This document shows, in pieces, positions 52,566 through 63,160 of a stretch of 64,000 bases of DNA. Within the stretch, counting starts at the first letter, position 1; each line of letters starts with the position of its first letter. The position numbers and the translations under genes are program-made. The notes beneath the pieces were generated by a model. It made no database searches, was not told the origin of the DNA, and saw nothing but the letters and a program-made list of their open reading frames with translations. Source of the stretch: an uncultured Bacteroidales bacterium (GTDB lineage: Bacteria; Bacteroidota; Bacteroidia; Bacteroidales; UBA932); NCBI GenBank assembly GCA_900318445.1, contig ONKO01000004.1, forward strand, positions 62,001 to 126,000, read 5' to 3'.

Positions 52566-54655
52566 TATTGTAAAGCTTTTTGAATGATCTTTTCATCGGC
52601 CGCGTTGGGAAGGGTAACCTTGAGGCCGGGAGTTCTGGCCATTTCACGTTCGATGGCAAAGCGGGCGGCGCTGCTACGGGCCCAGCTGCGGCGGGCAATG
52701 CCGTTGTTCACGTCCCAGAAGAGCATCTCACGGATGTGGCGGTCACTGTCCTCGGAACCGTCGATCACCATGCCGAAGCCGCCGTTGATGACTTCTCCCC
52801 AGCCCACGCCGCCGCCGTTGTGGATGCTGACCCACGTGGCGCCGCGGAAGCCGTCACCAATGACGTTCTGCACGGCCATATCGGCGGTGAAACGGCTTCC
52901 ATCATAGATGTTGGAGGTTTCGCGGAAGGGGGAGTCCGTTCCGGAGACATCGTGGTGGTCGCGGCCCAGCACAATGGGGGCCGATATCTCGCCCTTCCGG
53001 ATGGCCTCGTTGAAGGCAAGGGCTATCTTCGTGCGGCCTTCGCAGTCGGCATAGAGGATACGGGCCTGAGACCCCACCACCAGGTGGTTGCGGCCGGCTT
53101 CCTCAATCCAGTGAATGTTGTCGCGCATCTGGCCGGCAATCTCAGCGGGGGAAGATGCCGCTATTTCGGAGAGCACCTTCACGGCTATTTCGTCGGTCTT
53201 CTGAAGGTCCTCGGGCTTTTCGCTCATGCACACCCAGCGGAACGGGCCAAAGCCATAGTCAAAATACATGGGACCCATGATGTCCTGCACGTAGGAAGGA
53301 TAGCGGAAACTGCCGTCTGCCTTGAGGACATCGGCTCCGGCGCGGGAGCTCTCCAGGAGGAAAGCGTTGCCGTAGTCAAAGAAGTACATGCCGTCTGCGG
53401 CAAGCTGGTTGATGGCTGCGACATGCCGTCTGAGCGAGGCCTGCACGGCCTCCTTGAAGCGCTCAGGCTCTTTGGCCATCATGCTTTTGGACTCCTCCAG
53501 GCTATAGCCCACAGGGTAGTAGCCGCCGGCCCAGGGATTGTGGAGGGACGTCTGGTCACTGCCAAGGTCCACGTGGATGTGTTCTGCCGCCAGGCGTTCC
53601 CACAGGTCTACGACATTGCCTACGTAGGCGAGCGAGACGGGCTTACGGGCAGCCACGGCCTCCCGGATACGGGGGATCAGTTCGTCCAGGTCTCGATGCA
53701 GCTCATCCACCCAGCCCTGTTCGTAGCGTTTTTCGGCCGCCTTGGGATTGATCTCTGCCGTCACGCTCACAACGCCCGCAATGTTGCCCGCCTTGGGCTG
53801 GGCTCCGCTCATGCCGCCCAGGCCCGCAGTCACAAACAGCAGTGCGGCTGTAGCCTCTCGGTGCTGCGTCCCGGGGGCATCGTCCTTTTTTATTGCCCCC
53901 GGGGCGCAGCACTGGGAGGCGCGGGGGAAACTGGTCCGTGACAGTACCTTCCTGGCTGCATTCATCACCGTAATGGTGGTACCGTGCACGATGCCCTGCG
54001 GCCCAATATACATGTAGCTGCCGGCGGTCATCTGGCCGTACTGGCTCACACCCAGGGCGTTGAAGCGCTCCCAGTCGTCGGGCTTGGAGTAGTTGGGAAT
54101 GACCATGCCGTTAGTCACGATTACGCGCGGAGCATCCTTGTGGCTGGGAAAGAGCCCCAGCGGATGGCCGCTGTACATGACCAGGGTCTGCTCGTCCGTC
54201 ATGGTGGCGAGATACTGCATGGTAAGCCGGTACTGGGCCCAGTTCTGGAAGATGGCTCCGTTTCCGCCGTAGATGATGAGCTCGTGCGGATGCTGGGCCA
54301 CCCGCTCGTCCAGGTTGTTCTGGATCATGGCCATGATGGCGGCCGCCTGGCGGGACCGGGCCGGATACTCGTCAATGGGCCGGGCATAGATCTTATAGGA
54401 AGGCCTGTAGCGGTACATGTAGATGCGGCCATACTCCCTGAGCTCTGCCGCAAATTCCGGTGCCAGGCTCTCATGCAGTGCTTCCGGGAAGTACCGCAGC
54501 GCGTTCTTGAGCGCCAGCACCTTCTCCTTGGCGCTCAGGATATCCTTGCGCCGGGGTGCATGGTTAATCTCCGTATCGTAGGGTTTGGCTTCCGGCAGCG
54601 TTTCCGGAATGCCTTCAAGAATTTCCTTCTCAAAATCCCGTTGTGTGTAACTCAT
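52565..54655 (-). CDS. hutU: Urocanate hydratase with an in-frame palindromic insertion
   Basis: A 696-residue enzyme (the long form of the family), converting urocanate to imidazolonepropionate with tightly bound NAD. Conserved parts include ELIIYGGNGAIFQNWAQ, VITNG-type VIVTNGMVIPNYS, TAGLGGMSGAQPKAG, and the C-terminal GATWVSIHNGGGVGWGEV. Between NAARKV (residue 237) and LFVTAGLGG (from 273) is an extra stretch of about 25-30 residues (ASQCCAPGAIKKDDAPGTQH) with low family character. It is encoded by a 68-base inverted repeat (53853-53920). The frame is kept, so the protein may still fold with a surface loop. It follows ftcd after 86 bases and overlaps hutH by one base. Confidence 0.93.
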   Translation of the reverse strand: MSYTQRDFEKEILEGIPETLPEAKPYDTEINHAPRRKDILSAKEKVLALKNALRYFPEALHESLAPEFAAELREYGRIYMYRYRPSYKIYARPIDEYPARSRQAAAIMAMIQNNLDERVAQHPHELIIYGGNGAIFQNWAQYRLTMQYLATMTDEQTLVMYSGHPLGLFPSHKDAPRVIVTNGMVIPNYSKPDDWERFNALGVSQYGQMTAGSYMYIGPQGIVHGTTITVMNAARKVLSRTSFPRASQCCAPGAIKKDDAPGTQHREATAALLFVTAGLGGMSGAQPKAGNIAGVVSVTAEINPKAAEKRYEQGWVDELHRDLDELIPRIREAVAARKPVSLAYVGNVVDLWERLAAEHIHVDLGSDQTSLHNPWAGGYYPVGYSLEESKSMMAKEPERFKEAVQASLRRHVAAINQLAADGMYFFDYGNAFLLESSRAGADVLKADGSFRYPSYVQDIMGPMYFDYGFGPFRWVCMSEKPEDLQKTDEIAVKVLSEIAASSPAEIAGQMRDNIHWIEEAGRNHLVVGSQARILYADCEGRTKIALAFNEAIRKGEISAPIVLGRDHHDVSGTDSPFRETSNIYDGSRFTADMAVQNVIGDGFRGATWVSIHNGGGVGWGEVINGGFGMVIDGSEDSDRHIREMLFWDVNNGIARRSWARSSAARFAIEREMARTPGLKVTLPNAADEKIIQKALQ
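53853..53920. repeat. Palindromic element inside hutU
   Basis: A 27-base arm (53853-53879) pairs with 53894-53920 at 24 of 27 positions, with a 14-base loop. The inner 19-base arms, from GTGCTGCG to GGGGGCA, differ at one position. It codes in frame for roughly hutU residues 246-268, which break up a normally compact region. Confidence 0.88.
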
Positions 54656-54675
54656 TGGCTATTAGTGTTTTGTGG

Positions 54676-54709
54676 AATTTCTCTCCGTCGTTTTCACCGG
54701 GGAGAAATT
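54676..54709. other. Hairpin between ftcd and hutU
   Basis: AATTTCTCTCC (54676-54686) pairs with GGGGAGAAATT (54699-54709), with one wobble and a 12-base loop. No T-run follows on the minus strand. It fills most of the 86-base gap between ftcd and hutU and could be an RNA-processing or attenuation site. Confidence 0.5.
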
Positions 54710-54741
54710 GCGTATATGATTGGTTTTCAGTGGTTTCTGCA

Positions 54742-56391
54742 TCACGCCCCAATGTGGGATTCCACGGCGGAAAGCGTATCGGCCTGCAGGGCAAGGGCCT
54801 CCGCGACGATGGCATCGGCCCGGTCCAGAAGCGGCTGGGCAGGGGCCTTGTCCTTGAGAGAGGCGGCGTTGATGCGTACGTTGAGGCGGGCGCCCTGGAT
54901 GGCGGCCACGGCGGCAAGGGCAGCTACACCGGCGTCGGAGGCCGATGCCGGGTTGCCCTTCTGGGCCATCTGCAGGGCCAGGGGCAGTGCCTTGAGAGTG
55001 GCTTCCATGGTGCGCAGCGGTACCTCGGCGGCATATAAAGTGGCTTCCTCGATGGCCTTGGCACGGGCCGCTTTCTCGTCATCGGTGCCTTTGGGCATGG
55101 AGAAGCAGTCCATGATGCGGTTGAAGGCGGCGGTGTCTTCGTCAATGAGGTGGAGGAGTTCGTCTACCAGCTTTTGGCCTTCTACGGCAACGTCGGAGAA
55201 TTCCTTCCAGCGGGCGTCCCAGCCGCGCTTGTGGGCGCTCAGGTTGGCCACCATGGTGGCGAGGGCTGCGGCAAAGGCGCCCATCGAGGCCGATACCGAC
55301 CCGCCGCCCGGCGCTGCACTTTCCGACGCCGTCTCGCGCGTGAAGGCTTCCAGCGTCATCTGGGTAAGGCCGTGCGGCTCTTCGGCCATGAGGTATTCAA
55401 TCACTTTCTCCTTGGGGTTGAAGGGCTTGAGGTCGTCGAGGGACATGCTCTTCACGGCAATCTTCAGAATCTCTTCCTCGCTGATCCCCAGCGAACGCTG
55501 CTGTTTTTCCAGGTAGAAGCGGCCGGCCTCCAGGAGCACACGCTTGGGAACCAAACCCACAATCTCTGCTCCGGTGACACGAAGGCCACGGGCGGCGGCG
55601 CAGCGGGAAACTTCTTCAAAAGCAATATGAAGGGGCGTGGCGTCAATGTCCGTGATGTTCATGGATACCTGCGCAATGCCATATTCATCTATATACCAGC
55701 CAATGGCCTTGGTTCCCTTGAGGGTGCCGGGAATCCAGCCTTCCCCGGAAGGGTTCTTGCGGCCTTTCTCGCGTACGTCAAAGGCGACGGCCATGGCCCG
55801 GCGGGTACTGGTAGTGTTGAGGTTGAAGTTCACGGCCACGAGGAAATTGCGGGCGCCCACGTTGGAGGCACCGGCTTTCTGGGCCGTGAGGTCCCAGCTG
55901 CCGCAGAAGTCCGGACGGCGGGCGGCGTCTGCTATTTTTTCCGGAAGGGCTTCGTACTCTCCTTCGCGGCACACGGCCAGGTTCTTGCGCTCCGGCTTCA
56001 GGGCGGCGGCCTCGTAGCAGTAGCAGGGAATTCCCAGCTCTTCGAACATGCGCTTTGCGAGGCCCCGGGCCAGCACCGCACATTCTTCCAGGGTGATGCC
56101 GGCTACGGGAATGAGGGGCAGTACGTCGGTGGCGCCGCTGCGGGGATGGGCTCCGTGGTGCTGCCGCATGTCAATGAGCTCCTGGGCCTTGGCAGCCCCG
56201 CGGAAAGCAGCTTCGCAGACGGGCTCCGGCTCTCCCACAAAGGTGACCACCGTTCGGTTGGTGGCTTCGCCAGGGTCTACGTCCAGTACCTTTACGCCTT
56301 CTACGCTGGCAATAGCTGCCACAATGGCGTCAATGACACTCTTATCCCTTCCTTCACTGTAGTTGGGAACGCACTCTACCAGTTGTTTCAT
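54742..56391 (-). CDS. Bifunctional formiminoglutamate formiminotransferase / formimino-THF cyclodeaminase
   Basis: A 549-residue fusion of both folate-dependent steps that end histidine breakdown: transfer of the formimino group from formiminoglutamate to tetrahydrofolate, then release of ammonia to give methenyl-THF. Residues 1-325 are the transferase, with catalytic H82 in HHGAHPRSGATDVLP and the N-terminal VECVPNYSEGRD motif. Residues about 345-549 are the all-helical cyclodeaminase (ETASESAAPGGGSVSASMGAFAAAL). The domain order is that of animal FTCD. It lies 15 bases after a histidine phosphatase gene and before hutU on the same strand. Confidence 0.95.
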   Translation of the reverse strand: MKQLVECVPNYSEGRDKSVIDAIVAAIASVEGVKVLDVDPGEATNRTVVTFVGEPEPVCEAAFRGAAKAQELIDMRQHHGAHPRSGATDVLPLIPVAGITLEECAVLARGLAKRMFEELGIPCYCYEAAALKPERKNLAVCREGEYEALPEKIADAARRPDFCGSWDLTAQKAGASNVGARNFLVAVNFNLNTTSTRRAMAVAFDVREKGRKNPSGEGWIPGTLKGTKAIGWYIDEYGIAQVSMNITDIDATPLHIAFEEVSRCAAARGLRVTGAEIVGLVPKRVLLEAGRFYLEKQQRSLGISEEEILKIAVKSMSLDDLKPFNPKEKVIEYLMAEEPHGLTQMTLEAFTRETASESAAPGGGSVSASMGAFAAALATMVANLSAHKRGWDARWKEFSDVAVEGQKLVDELLHLIDEDTAAFNRIMDCFSMPKGTDDEKAARAKAIEEATLYAAEVPLRTMEATLKALPLALQMAQKGNPASASDAGVAALAAVAAIQGARLNVRINAASLKDKAPAQPLLDRADAIVAEALALQADTLSAVESHIGA

Positions 56392-56406
56392 AGCTTTTAA
56401 ATAGAT

Positions 56407-57687
56407 TTACTTTTTCTCAGGATGTGCTGCCATTACCTCCTGGCACCAGGATTTGAACTCGCTCCAGCGATAGTAGTTGCCCTCTACGGGAGTGAACTGC
56501 GGAAGCGTGGCGTCGTTCTCGTTCATCACCACCTTGAAAAGGACGTCTCCCTGCTTGTTCTTGTAGAAGACCAGAAGCAGCGTGGCGGCCATGGGGATGT
56601 TGTAGTTCTGGAACCAGTATTTGGCATCTTCTGCCTTGGCGGGGATGGTGCCCCAGTTGTTTACGTTGATAAGGGCCGTGAGTGCCTCCAGGATGTAGTC
56701 GTGGCCAAAGCGGAGGTGGGCGGCCTGGTTAGGATCTGCGATAGCGGCATCGGCCTTGGAAAGAATGTCCTCCAAAAGCGGAATGACGTTGTAACGGGCC
56801 GTGATGTCCGAGTAGAAGGAGAGGTAGTTGTCGCACTCCCAGAACTTCAGGCGCTGCTCCGGGGTGAGGAGGTCGTCAAAGAGCGGACGGGGCTCGTAGT
56901 TGTGGTAGCCGCAGAGGTAGGTCCAGAGCTCGCGGGTGAAGCCGGCCACGCCGCCTTCATAGGCGCTGAGGAAACTGTAGTCGGTGAAAAGCTTTCCAAG
57001 GACGTTCTCATAACCGGAGTGCTGCAGGAAGAATTCCTCAATACCGGGGAGGCCTGTGTTGTTCTCTGCCACAAAGCTACGGCGAATAGCGCGGGGGGCG
57101 CTCGGCGGTGCAATAATGCCCATGCCCACGTGGTCTGAGTGCAGGCGCACCTGCAGTTTGGGGTTGCCGCTCATAAGGCCCACGGTGAAGCCGCCCATGC
57201 TCACAATGCAGCGCTGGCCGGTAGAGGAAAGGGCATCTACTTTCTTACGGCCCTTGAACACCTGCGGGAACTGCTCGTACACATACTGGCCAATGGCAAG
57301 GTGCTGGTCGTAGCCCATGGGCACCAGGTCTCCGGCATTGATGAGGGGCTCCGTGTAAACGGATTCGTATTTGGCGGCGAACTCCTTGCCGTACGGGGTG
57401 AGAACGTCCAACTCCCTGGCTTTGGCGAAGACGTCCCGGAGGAGCGTATAGGTCCTGTCGTTCCAGGCATAGCGGGAACCGTGACGGCCGTAGTGGCTGA
57501 TGTAGAAAGGCTTGTAGCCCTTGGGAGCCTTGGAAAGCGTCCCGAATTCATCGATCCGGTGCGGCCCTTCCATGCCGTAGGACTTACGGACATCGGCCTT
57601 TACTTTCTCCAAAACGTCATATTGCTGTGCTTGGAGGAGCAGGGAAGACAGCAGCACTCCTGCAAAAATGGATATCAGTTTTCTCAT
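56407..57687 (-). CDS. Secreted histidine phosphatase (clan 2, MINPP/phytase-like)
   Basis: The product has 426 residues. The start at 57687 gives the signal MRKLISIFAGVLLSSLLLQAQ; an earlier in-frame codon lies in the promoter. The phosphate-binding motif is YGRHGSRY (R68, H69, G70, R72), with Tyr in place of the Pro of the classical RHGxRxP. The proton donor is H329-D330 in RFGHDYIL. This fits the multiple inositol polyphosphate phosphatase-like branch common in gut Bacteroidota, acting in the periplasm or on the surface. It is the first gene of the run leading into ftcd-hutU-hutH-hutI, so it may be co-expressed with histidine breakdown. Substrate not shown. Confidence 0.87.
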   Translation of the reverse strand: MRKLISIFAGVLLSSLLLQAQQYDVLEKVKADVRKSYGMEGPHRIDEFGTLSKAPKGYKPFYISHYGRHGSRYAWNDRTYTLLRDVFAKARELDVLTPYGKEFAAKYESVYTEPLINAGDLVPMGYDQHLAIGQYVYEQFPQVFKGRKKVDALSSTGQRCIVSMGGFTVGLMSGNPKLQVRLHSDHVGMGIIAPPSAPRAIRRSFVAENNTGLPGIEEFFLQHSGYENVLGKLFTDYSFLSAYEGGVAGFTRELWTYLCGYHNYEPRPLFDDLLTPEQRLKFWECDNYLSFYSDITARYNVIPLLEDILSKADAAIADPNQAAHLRFGHDYILEALTALINVNNWGTIPAKAEDAKYWFQNYNIPMAATLLLVFYKNKQGDVLFKVVMNENDATLPQFTPVEGNYYRWSEFKSWCQEVMAAHPEKK

Positions 57688-57693
57688 AACAAT

Positions 57694-57701
57694 CAAAGGT
57701 A
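57694..57701 (-). promoter_or_regulatory. -7 element of the phosphatase/hut operon
   Basis: TACCTTTG on the minus strand (perfect TAnnTTTG), six bases before ATG 57687. No convincing -33 box is seen, so the promoter may need an activator. Confidence 0.6.
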
Positions 57702-57768
57702 GTGATTTTTTTGCAATTCTTCTATGAAAAAACGCCGTGGAGCTAACTGTTTGATGGATATTTTATTG

Positions 57769-57808
57769 TGCAAAAACGCCTGGTGAAAATTCATCAGGCG
57801 TTTTTGCA
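57769..57808 (-). terminator. Terminator of the purine operon
   Basis: A 19-bp stem (57769-57787 with 57790-57808, arm TGCAAAAACGCCTGGTGAA, one mismatch) with a two-base loop; the arm ends in five T in either direction. It lies 41 bases beyond the folD stop codon. The arm contains the 12-mer GTGCAAAAACGC found in the tandem repeats near 18750. A 9-bp inverted pair CCGTGGAGC (57735-57743, 57834-57842) surrounds it. With the phosphatase promoter, this accounts for the 161-base gap. Confidence 0.88.
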
Positions 57809-57848
57809 TAATGCTCTCATATAGAGTGATTTGGCTCCACGGGGCGCG

Positions 57849-58694
57849 TTACTTCTGCCGGGCAAGGAAGCAGGCGATGGTGTTCTTCATGAGCATGGCG
57901 ATGGTCATGGGACCTACGCCGCCGGGAACCGGGGTGATGTAGGAGGCGACGGGCTCGGCCGATGCAAAGTCAACGTCTCCGCAGAGCTTGCCGTTCTCGT
58001 CGCGGTTCATGCCGACGTCAATGATGACGGCGCCGGGTTTCACCATGTCACCGGTCACGAGTTTGGCCTTGCCTACGGCCACCACCAGGACGTCGGCGGT
58101 ACGGCATACAGCGCCGAGGTCGGCGGTGCGGGAGTGGGCGATGGTCACGGTGGCGTGGCGGTCCAGCAGCAGTTTGGCTACGGGTTTGCCCACAATGTTG
58201 GAACGGCCCACCACCACGGCGTTCTTGCCCTTGAGGTCTACGCCCACGCTGTCAATCAGGCGCATGATGCCGGCAGGGGTGCAGGGAACGATGCAGTCCT
58301 TGCCCAGCCACAGGCCGGCTACGTTTCCGGGGTGGAAACCGTCCACGTCCTTCTCGCGGGCGATGGTGTCAATCACCTTCTCCTCGTCGATGTGTTTGGG
58401 AAGCGGCAACTGCACCAGGATACCGTCTACCAGCGGGTCGTTGTTGAGGGCCACAATCTCTTCGAGGAGGGCTTCCTCGGAGATGTCGGCGGGCAGTTCC
58501 ACCAGCTTGGACTCCATGCCGGTGTAGGCGGCGGCCTTCACTTTGTTGCGGACATATACCTGGGAGGCGGGGTTCTCACCCACGATGATGACCACCAGGC
58601 AGGGCTTGCGGCCGTACTTGGCCTCGAGGACGGGCACTTCGGCCTTTACCTCGTCCTTGACTACTTGACTTAATGCTTTTCCGTCAATAATCAT
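57849..58694 (-). CDS. folD: Methylene-THF dehydrogenase / methenyl-THF cyclohydrolase
   Basis: A 281-residue bifunctional folate enzyme that supplies 10-formyl-THF for purine synthesis and handles the methenyl-THF made by histidine breakdown. The catalytic lysine lies in [13 protein letters not shown]; the QLPLPKHID and [10 protein letters not shown] motifs and the NAD(P)-binding [14 protein letters not shown] segment are intact, as is the terminal [16 protein letters not shown]. It overlaps purD by four bases (ATGA) and is the last gene of the purine operon. Confidence 0.96.
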   Translation of the reverse strand: MIIDGKALSQVVKDEVKAEVPVLEAKYGRKPCLVVIIVGENPASQVYVRNKVKAAAYTGMESKLVELPADISEEALLEEIVALNNDPLVDGILVQLPLPKHIDEEKVIDTIAREKDVDGFHPGNVAGLWLGKDCIVPCTPAGIMRLIDSVGVDLKGKNAVVVGRSNIVGKPVAKLLLDRHATVTIAHSRTADLGAVCRTADVLVVAVGKAKLVTGDMVKPGAVIIDVGMNRDENGKLCGDVDFASAEPVASYITPVPGGVGPMTIAMLMKNTIACFLARQK

Positions 58695-60022
58695 ATCTTC
58701 TCAAATGCTAAATGTGCAATGTCGTTTCTGTAAAAGAGGTTGTCGCAGGAAATCTTGCGGACCTCGGCGTATACCTTTTCACGGGCATCGGCCAAATCTT
58801 TCCCGCTGGAGACGACCATGAGTACGCGGCCGCCGGAGGTAATCACCTGCCCGTCCCGGACGGCGGTTCCCATGTGGTACACCTGCGCGTCCACCTGGTC
58901 CAGGCCGCCGATGGCAAAGCCCTTCTCGTAGTGGCCGGGATAGCCCTTGGAGGCCAGCACCACGCCCAGCGTGACGCCGTCGGACCAGACAGGCTGCTCC
59001 ACCTCGCGGCCGGTTGCCACGCCCTCGAAGATGTCGTAGATGTCGCTTTGAAGGAGCGGCAGCACCACCTCCGTCTCGGGGTCTCCGAAGCGGGCGTTGA
59101 ACTCGATGACCTTGATACCCTGCGGGGTCTTCATGAGTCCGCCGTAGAGGACACCGGAGAGGGGAAGGCCTTCGGCCACCATGGCCGATGCCGCCTTGCA
59201 CAGGATCTCCCTGTATGCGAAATCCTCATCCTCCGGGGTGATGAAGGGAAGGCCGGTGTAGGCGCCCATGCCGCCCGTGTTGGGACCTTTGTCGCCGTCG
59301 AAGGCACGCTTGTGGTCCTGCGAGAGGGGCATCGGGTACACGCGGGCACCGTCCACAAAGCACAGGAAGGAGAACTCGGGACCGGTGAGGTAGTCTTCCA
59401 CCACCACGCGGCCCATGCCGAAGGCGTGTCCTTCCAGCATGTCGGAGAGAGCCGTACGGGCTTCCTCTGCATCCTGGGCAATAACCACACCTTTACCGGC
59501 GGCCAGTCCGTCGTACTTGAGGACGGCCGGGAAAGGACGCCCCTTCACATAGGCCCAGGCTTCCTCGAAGGAGGAAAACGCCTTGTAGCCGGCCGTGGGG
59601 ATGCCGTACTTGTCCATGAGCTTCTTGGCAAACTCCTTGGAGCTCTCGATGGCGGTAGCGGCCTGCGTGTGGCCGAAGATCTTGAGTCCGGCGGCGCGGA
59701 AAGCATCCACGATGCCTGCGGCCAGCGCTGCCTCGGGACCCACGACGGTAAGGTCTACCTGGTTCTCTATGGCAAAAGCTTTGAGACCTTCCACGTCGGT
59801 ATCCTTGAGGTTCACGTTGAACGCCTGGCTTCCGATTCCGGCATTGCCGGGGGCGCAGTAGATTTTGCTCACCTGCGGGCTGCGGGAGAGAGCATCCACA
59901 ATGGCATGCTCCCGTCCGCCGCCGCCGATAACCAGAACGGTTTTCCCAAGGAGGCTTTCCAGCTGGACTTCCTTGCCCTGGACCCTTTCGTTCTCTGTTG
60001 GTAAAGGATAAACCAAACCCAT
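58691..60022 (-). CDS. purD: Phosphoribosylamine-glycine ligase
   Basis: A 443-residue ATP-grasp enzyme joining glycine to phosphoribosylamine (second purine step). [13 protein letters not shown] is the usual N-terminus, but here 26 residues precede it ([18 protein letters not shown]), and no ATG, GTG or TTG lies in frame at the usual place, so the extension seems real. ATP-grasp motifs [27 protein letters not shown] and [11 protein letters not shown] are present, followed by the C-terminal lid. It starts three bases after purH and overlaps folD. Confidence 0.95.
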   Translation of the reverse strand: MGLVYPLPTENERVQGKEVQLESLLGKTVLVIGGGGREHAIVDALSRSPQVSKIYCAPGNAGIGSQAFNVNLKDTDVEGLKAFAIENQVDLTVVGPEAALAAGIVDAFRAAGLKIFGHTQAATAIESSKEFAKKLMDKYGIPTAGYKAFSSFEEAWAYVKGRPFPAVLKYDGLAAGKGVVIAQDAEEARTALSDMLEGHAFGMGRVVVEDYLTGPEFSFLCFVDGARVYPMPLSQDHKRAFDGDKGPNTGGMGAYTGLPFITPEDEDFAYREILCKAASAMVAEGLPLSGVLYGGLMKTPQGIKVIEFNARFGDPETEVVLPLLQSDIYDIFEGVATGREVEQPVWSDGVTLGVVLASKGYPGHYEKGFAIGGLDQVDAQVYHMGTAVRDGQVITSGGRVLMVVSSGKDLADAREKVYAEVRKISCDNLFYRNDIAHLAFEKI

Positions 60023-60025
60023 ATT

Positions 60026-61551
<1,526 letters not shown>

Positions 61552-61555
<4 letters not shown>

Positions 61556-62109
61556 AACAGTTGTTTTATGGTTTGTACATATAATTCATGTTCGATAGGC
61601 TGGCCGATGCGGCGCACCTCTTCGGGGTCGGAACCTTCATAGGGGAAGGCGCGCTGGGCGATGATCTTTCCTCCGTCCAGTTCGGCGCTCACCCAGTGGA
61701 TGGTGAAGCCGTACACCTTGACGCCGTAGGCCACGGCTTCCTCGATGGCGTGCGCTCCCTTGAAGGAAGGCAGCAGGGCGGGGTGGGTGTTGATGATACG
61801 GCCTTCGTAGGCGCCCAGAAGGGTTTCTCCCACAATGCGCATATAGCCGGCCAGGCACACGAGGCCTACCTCCAGGGCATCCAGCCTTTTTACGATTTCC
61901 GCCTCATAGGCGGCCTTGTCGGAGTATTCCTTCGGGTTAAAGACGAAGGCCGGCACGCCGAACTCGCGGGCCCGCTGAAGGACCGGAGCCCCCGGCTTGT
62001 CGCACACCAGCAGCGCCACCCGCGCATCCAGTTCCTTCCGGGCGCAGGCTGCGGCGATGGCGGTGAAATTGGTGCCGGTTCCGCTGGCAAAAATGGCGAG
62101 ATTCTTCAC
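61552..62109 (-). CDS. purN: Phosphoribosylglycinamide formyltransferase, GTG start
   Basis: A 185-residue formyl-THF enzyme for the third purine step. The start is set at GTG 62109, giving (M)KNLAIFASGTGTN, the family's usual N-terminus. The nearest in-frame ATG (62247) lies inside purM and would add a segment unlike PurN. Catalytic residues are in INTHPALLPSF (Asn and His) and SAELDGGKII (Asp), and the folate loop region is present. The start codon lies inside a dispersed 28-base element (62098-62125) that touches the purM stop. No Shine-Dalgarno site is seen, so coupling to purM translation is likely. Confidence 0.9.
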
Positions 62110-62125
62110 TTCGTTCAGAATGACA
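62098..62125 (-). repeat. Dispersed 28-base element at the purM/purN junction
   Basis: On the minus strand it begins TGTCATTCTGAAC and ends GAAGAATCTC, 24/28 identical to the copy in hutI. It starts on the base right after the purM stop codon, and the GTG start of purN (62109-62107) is inside it. Confidence 0.88.
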
Positions 62126-63157
62126 TTACTGAAGGATGATGTTGACGCCTTCCTTGTCGGTGACCTTGCCGATGACGGTGGCCTTCTCTCCGTGGGACTC
62201 CAGGATGGCGATGGCTTTGGCCGCATCGGCCTCATCCATGACGGCAATCATGCCCACACCCATGTTGAAGATGTTGAACATCTCGCGGTGGGGGACGTTG
62301 CCCCATTTCTCCAGCATCTTGAATACGGGGAGGATCTCCCAGGTGCCTTCGTGGATTTCCAGGCCCTGGCCTTCGCGGAGCACGCGGGGGATATTTTCAT
62401 CGAAGCCGCCGCCGGTGATGTGGGCCACGCCGTGCACGTCGCACTGACGGATCACATCCAGCATCTGCTTCACATAAATCTTGGTGGGGGTGAGGAGTAC
62501 CTCTCCCAGCTTACGGCCACCGAACTCGGGGATTTCGTCGGTGTACTTAAGACCGGCATCGGCCACAATCTTTCTCACGAGGGAAAAACCGTTGGAGTGG
62601 ACGCCGCTGGAGGCGATGGCAACGAGCACATCTCCTACCTTCACCTTGGAGCCATCAATGAGCTTGGACTTCTCCACCACGCCCGTGGTGTAGCCGGCGA
62701 TGTCGTACTCGCCGTCCTCGTACATGCCGGGCATCTCGGCGGTCTCACCGCCCACGAGTGCGCAACCGGCCTGGCGGCAGCCCTCGGCAACGCCTGCCAC
62801 GATGGCCTCCACCTTGGCGGGGATATTGTGCCCCAGGGCCACATAGTCCAGGAAAATAAGGGGCTCGGCGCCCTGTGCCAGGACGTCGTTCACGCACATG
62901 GCCACTGCATCGATACCAATGGTGTCGTGCTTGTCCATGGCAAAGGCAATCTTGAGCTTGGTGCCCACGCCGTCGGTGCCGCTCACAAGGACCGGCTCCT
63001 TGATGTTAAGGGCCGACAGGTCGAACATACCGCCAAACGAGCCGATGTTGCCCATGGAGCCCGTACGGGAGGTGGATGCCACGTGCTGCTTGATGCGCCG
63101 CACTACTTCATATCCGGCTTCGAGGTTTACGCCGGACTGCTGATAAGATTTTGCCAT
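62126..63157 (-). CDS. purM: Phosphoribosylformylglycinamidine cyclo-ligase (AIR synthetase)
   Basis: A 343-residue enzyme closing the imidazole ring (fifth purine step). Signature parts: SYQQSGVNLEAGYEVV at the start, LVSGTDGVGTKLKIAF, VNDVLAQGAEPLIFLDY, GCALVGGETAEMPGMY, GVHSNGFSLVR and HITGGGFDENIPRVL. It starts three bases after purF and ends exactly at the dispersed element. Confidence 0.96.
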   Translation of the reverse strand: MAKSYQQSGVNLEAGYEVVRRIKQHVASTSRTGSMGNIGSFGGMFDLSALNIKEPVLVSGTDGVGTKLKIAFAMDKHDTIGIDAVAMCVNDVLAQGAEPLIFLDYVALGHNIPAKVEAIVAGVAEGCRQAGCALVGGETAEMPGMYEDGEYDIAGYTTGVVEKSKLIDGSKVKVGDVLVAIASSGVHSNGFSLVRKIVADAGLKYTDEIPEFGGRKLGEVLLTPTKIYVKQMLDVIRQCDVHGVAHITGGGFDENIPRVLREGQGLEIHEGTWEILPVFKMLEKWGNVPHREMFNIFNMGVGMIAVMDEADAAKAIAILESHGEKATVIGKVTDKEGVNIILQ

Positions 63158-63160
63158 ATT

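Noticed and set aside
53853-53920. Frameshift or pseudogene in hutU
   Set aside because: The frame is open through the palindrome and conserved motifs resume directly afterwards.
57735-57842. 9-bp inverted pair around the purine terminator as a mobile-element boundary
   Set aside because: Too short and 90 bases apart, with no target duplication; probably chance.
62110-62247. purN start at the upstream ATG 62247
   Set aside because: It would overlap purM by 122 bases and add a sequence unlike PurN; GTG 62109 gives the family N-terminus.
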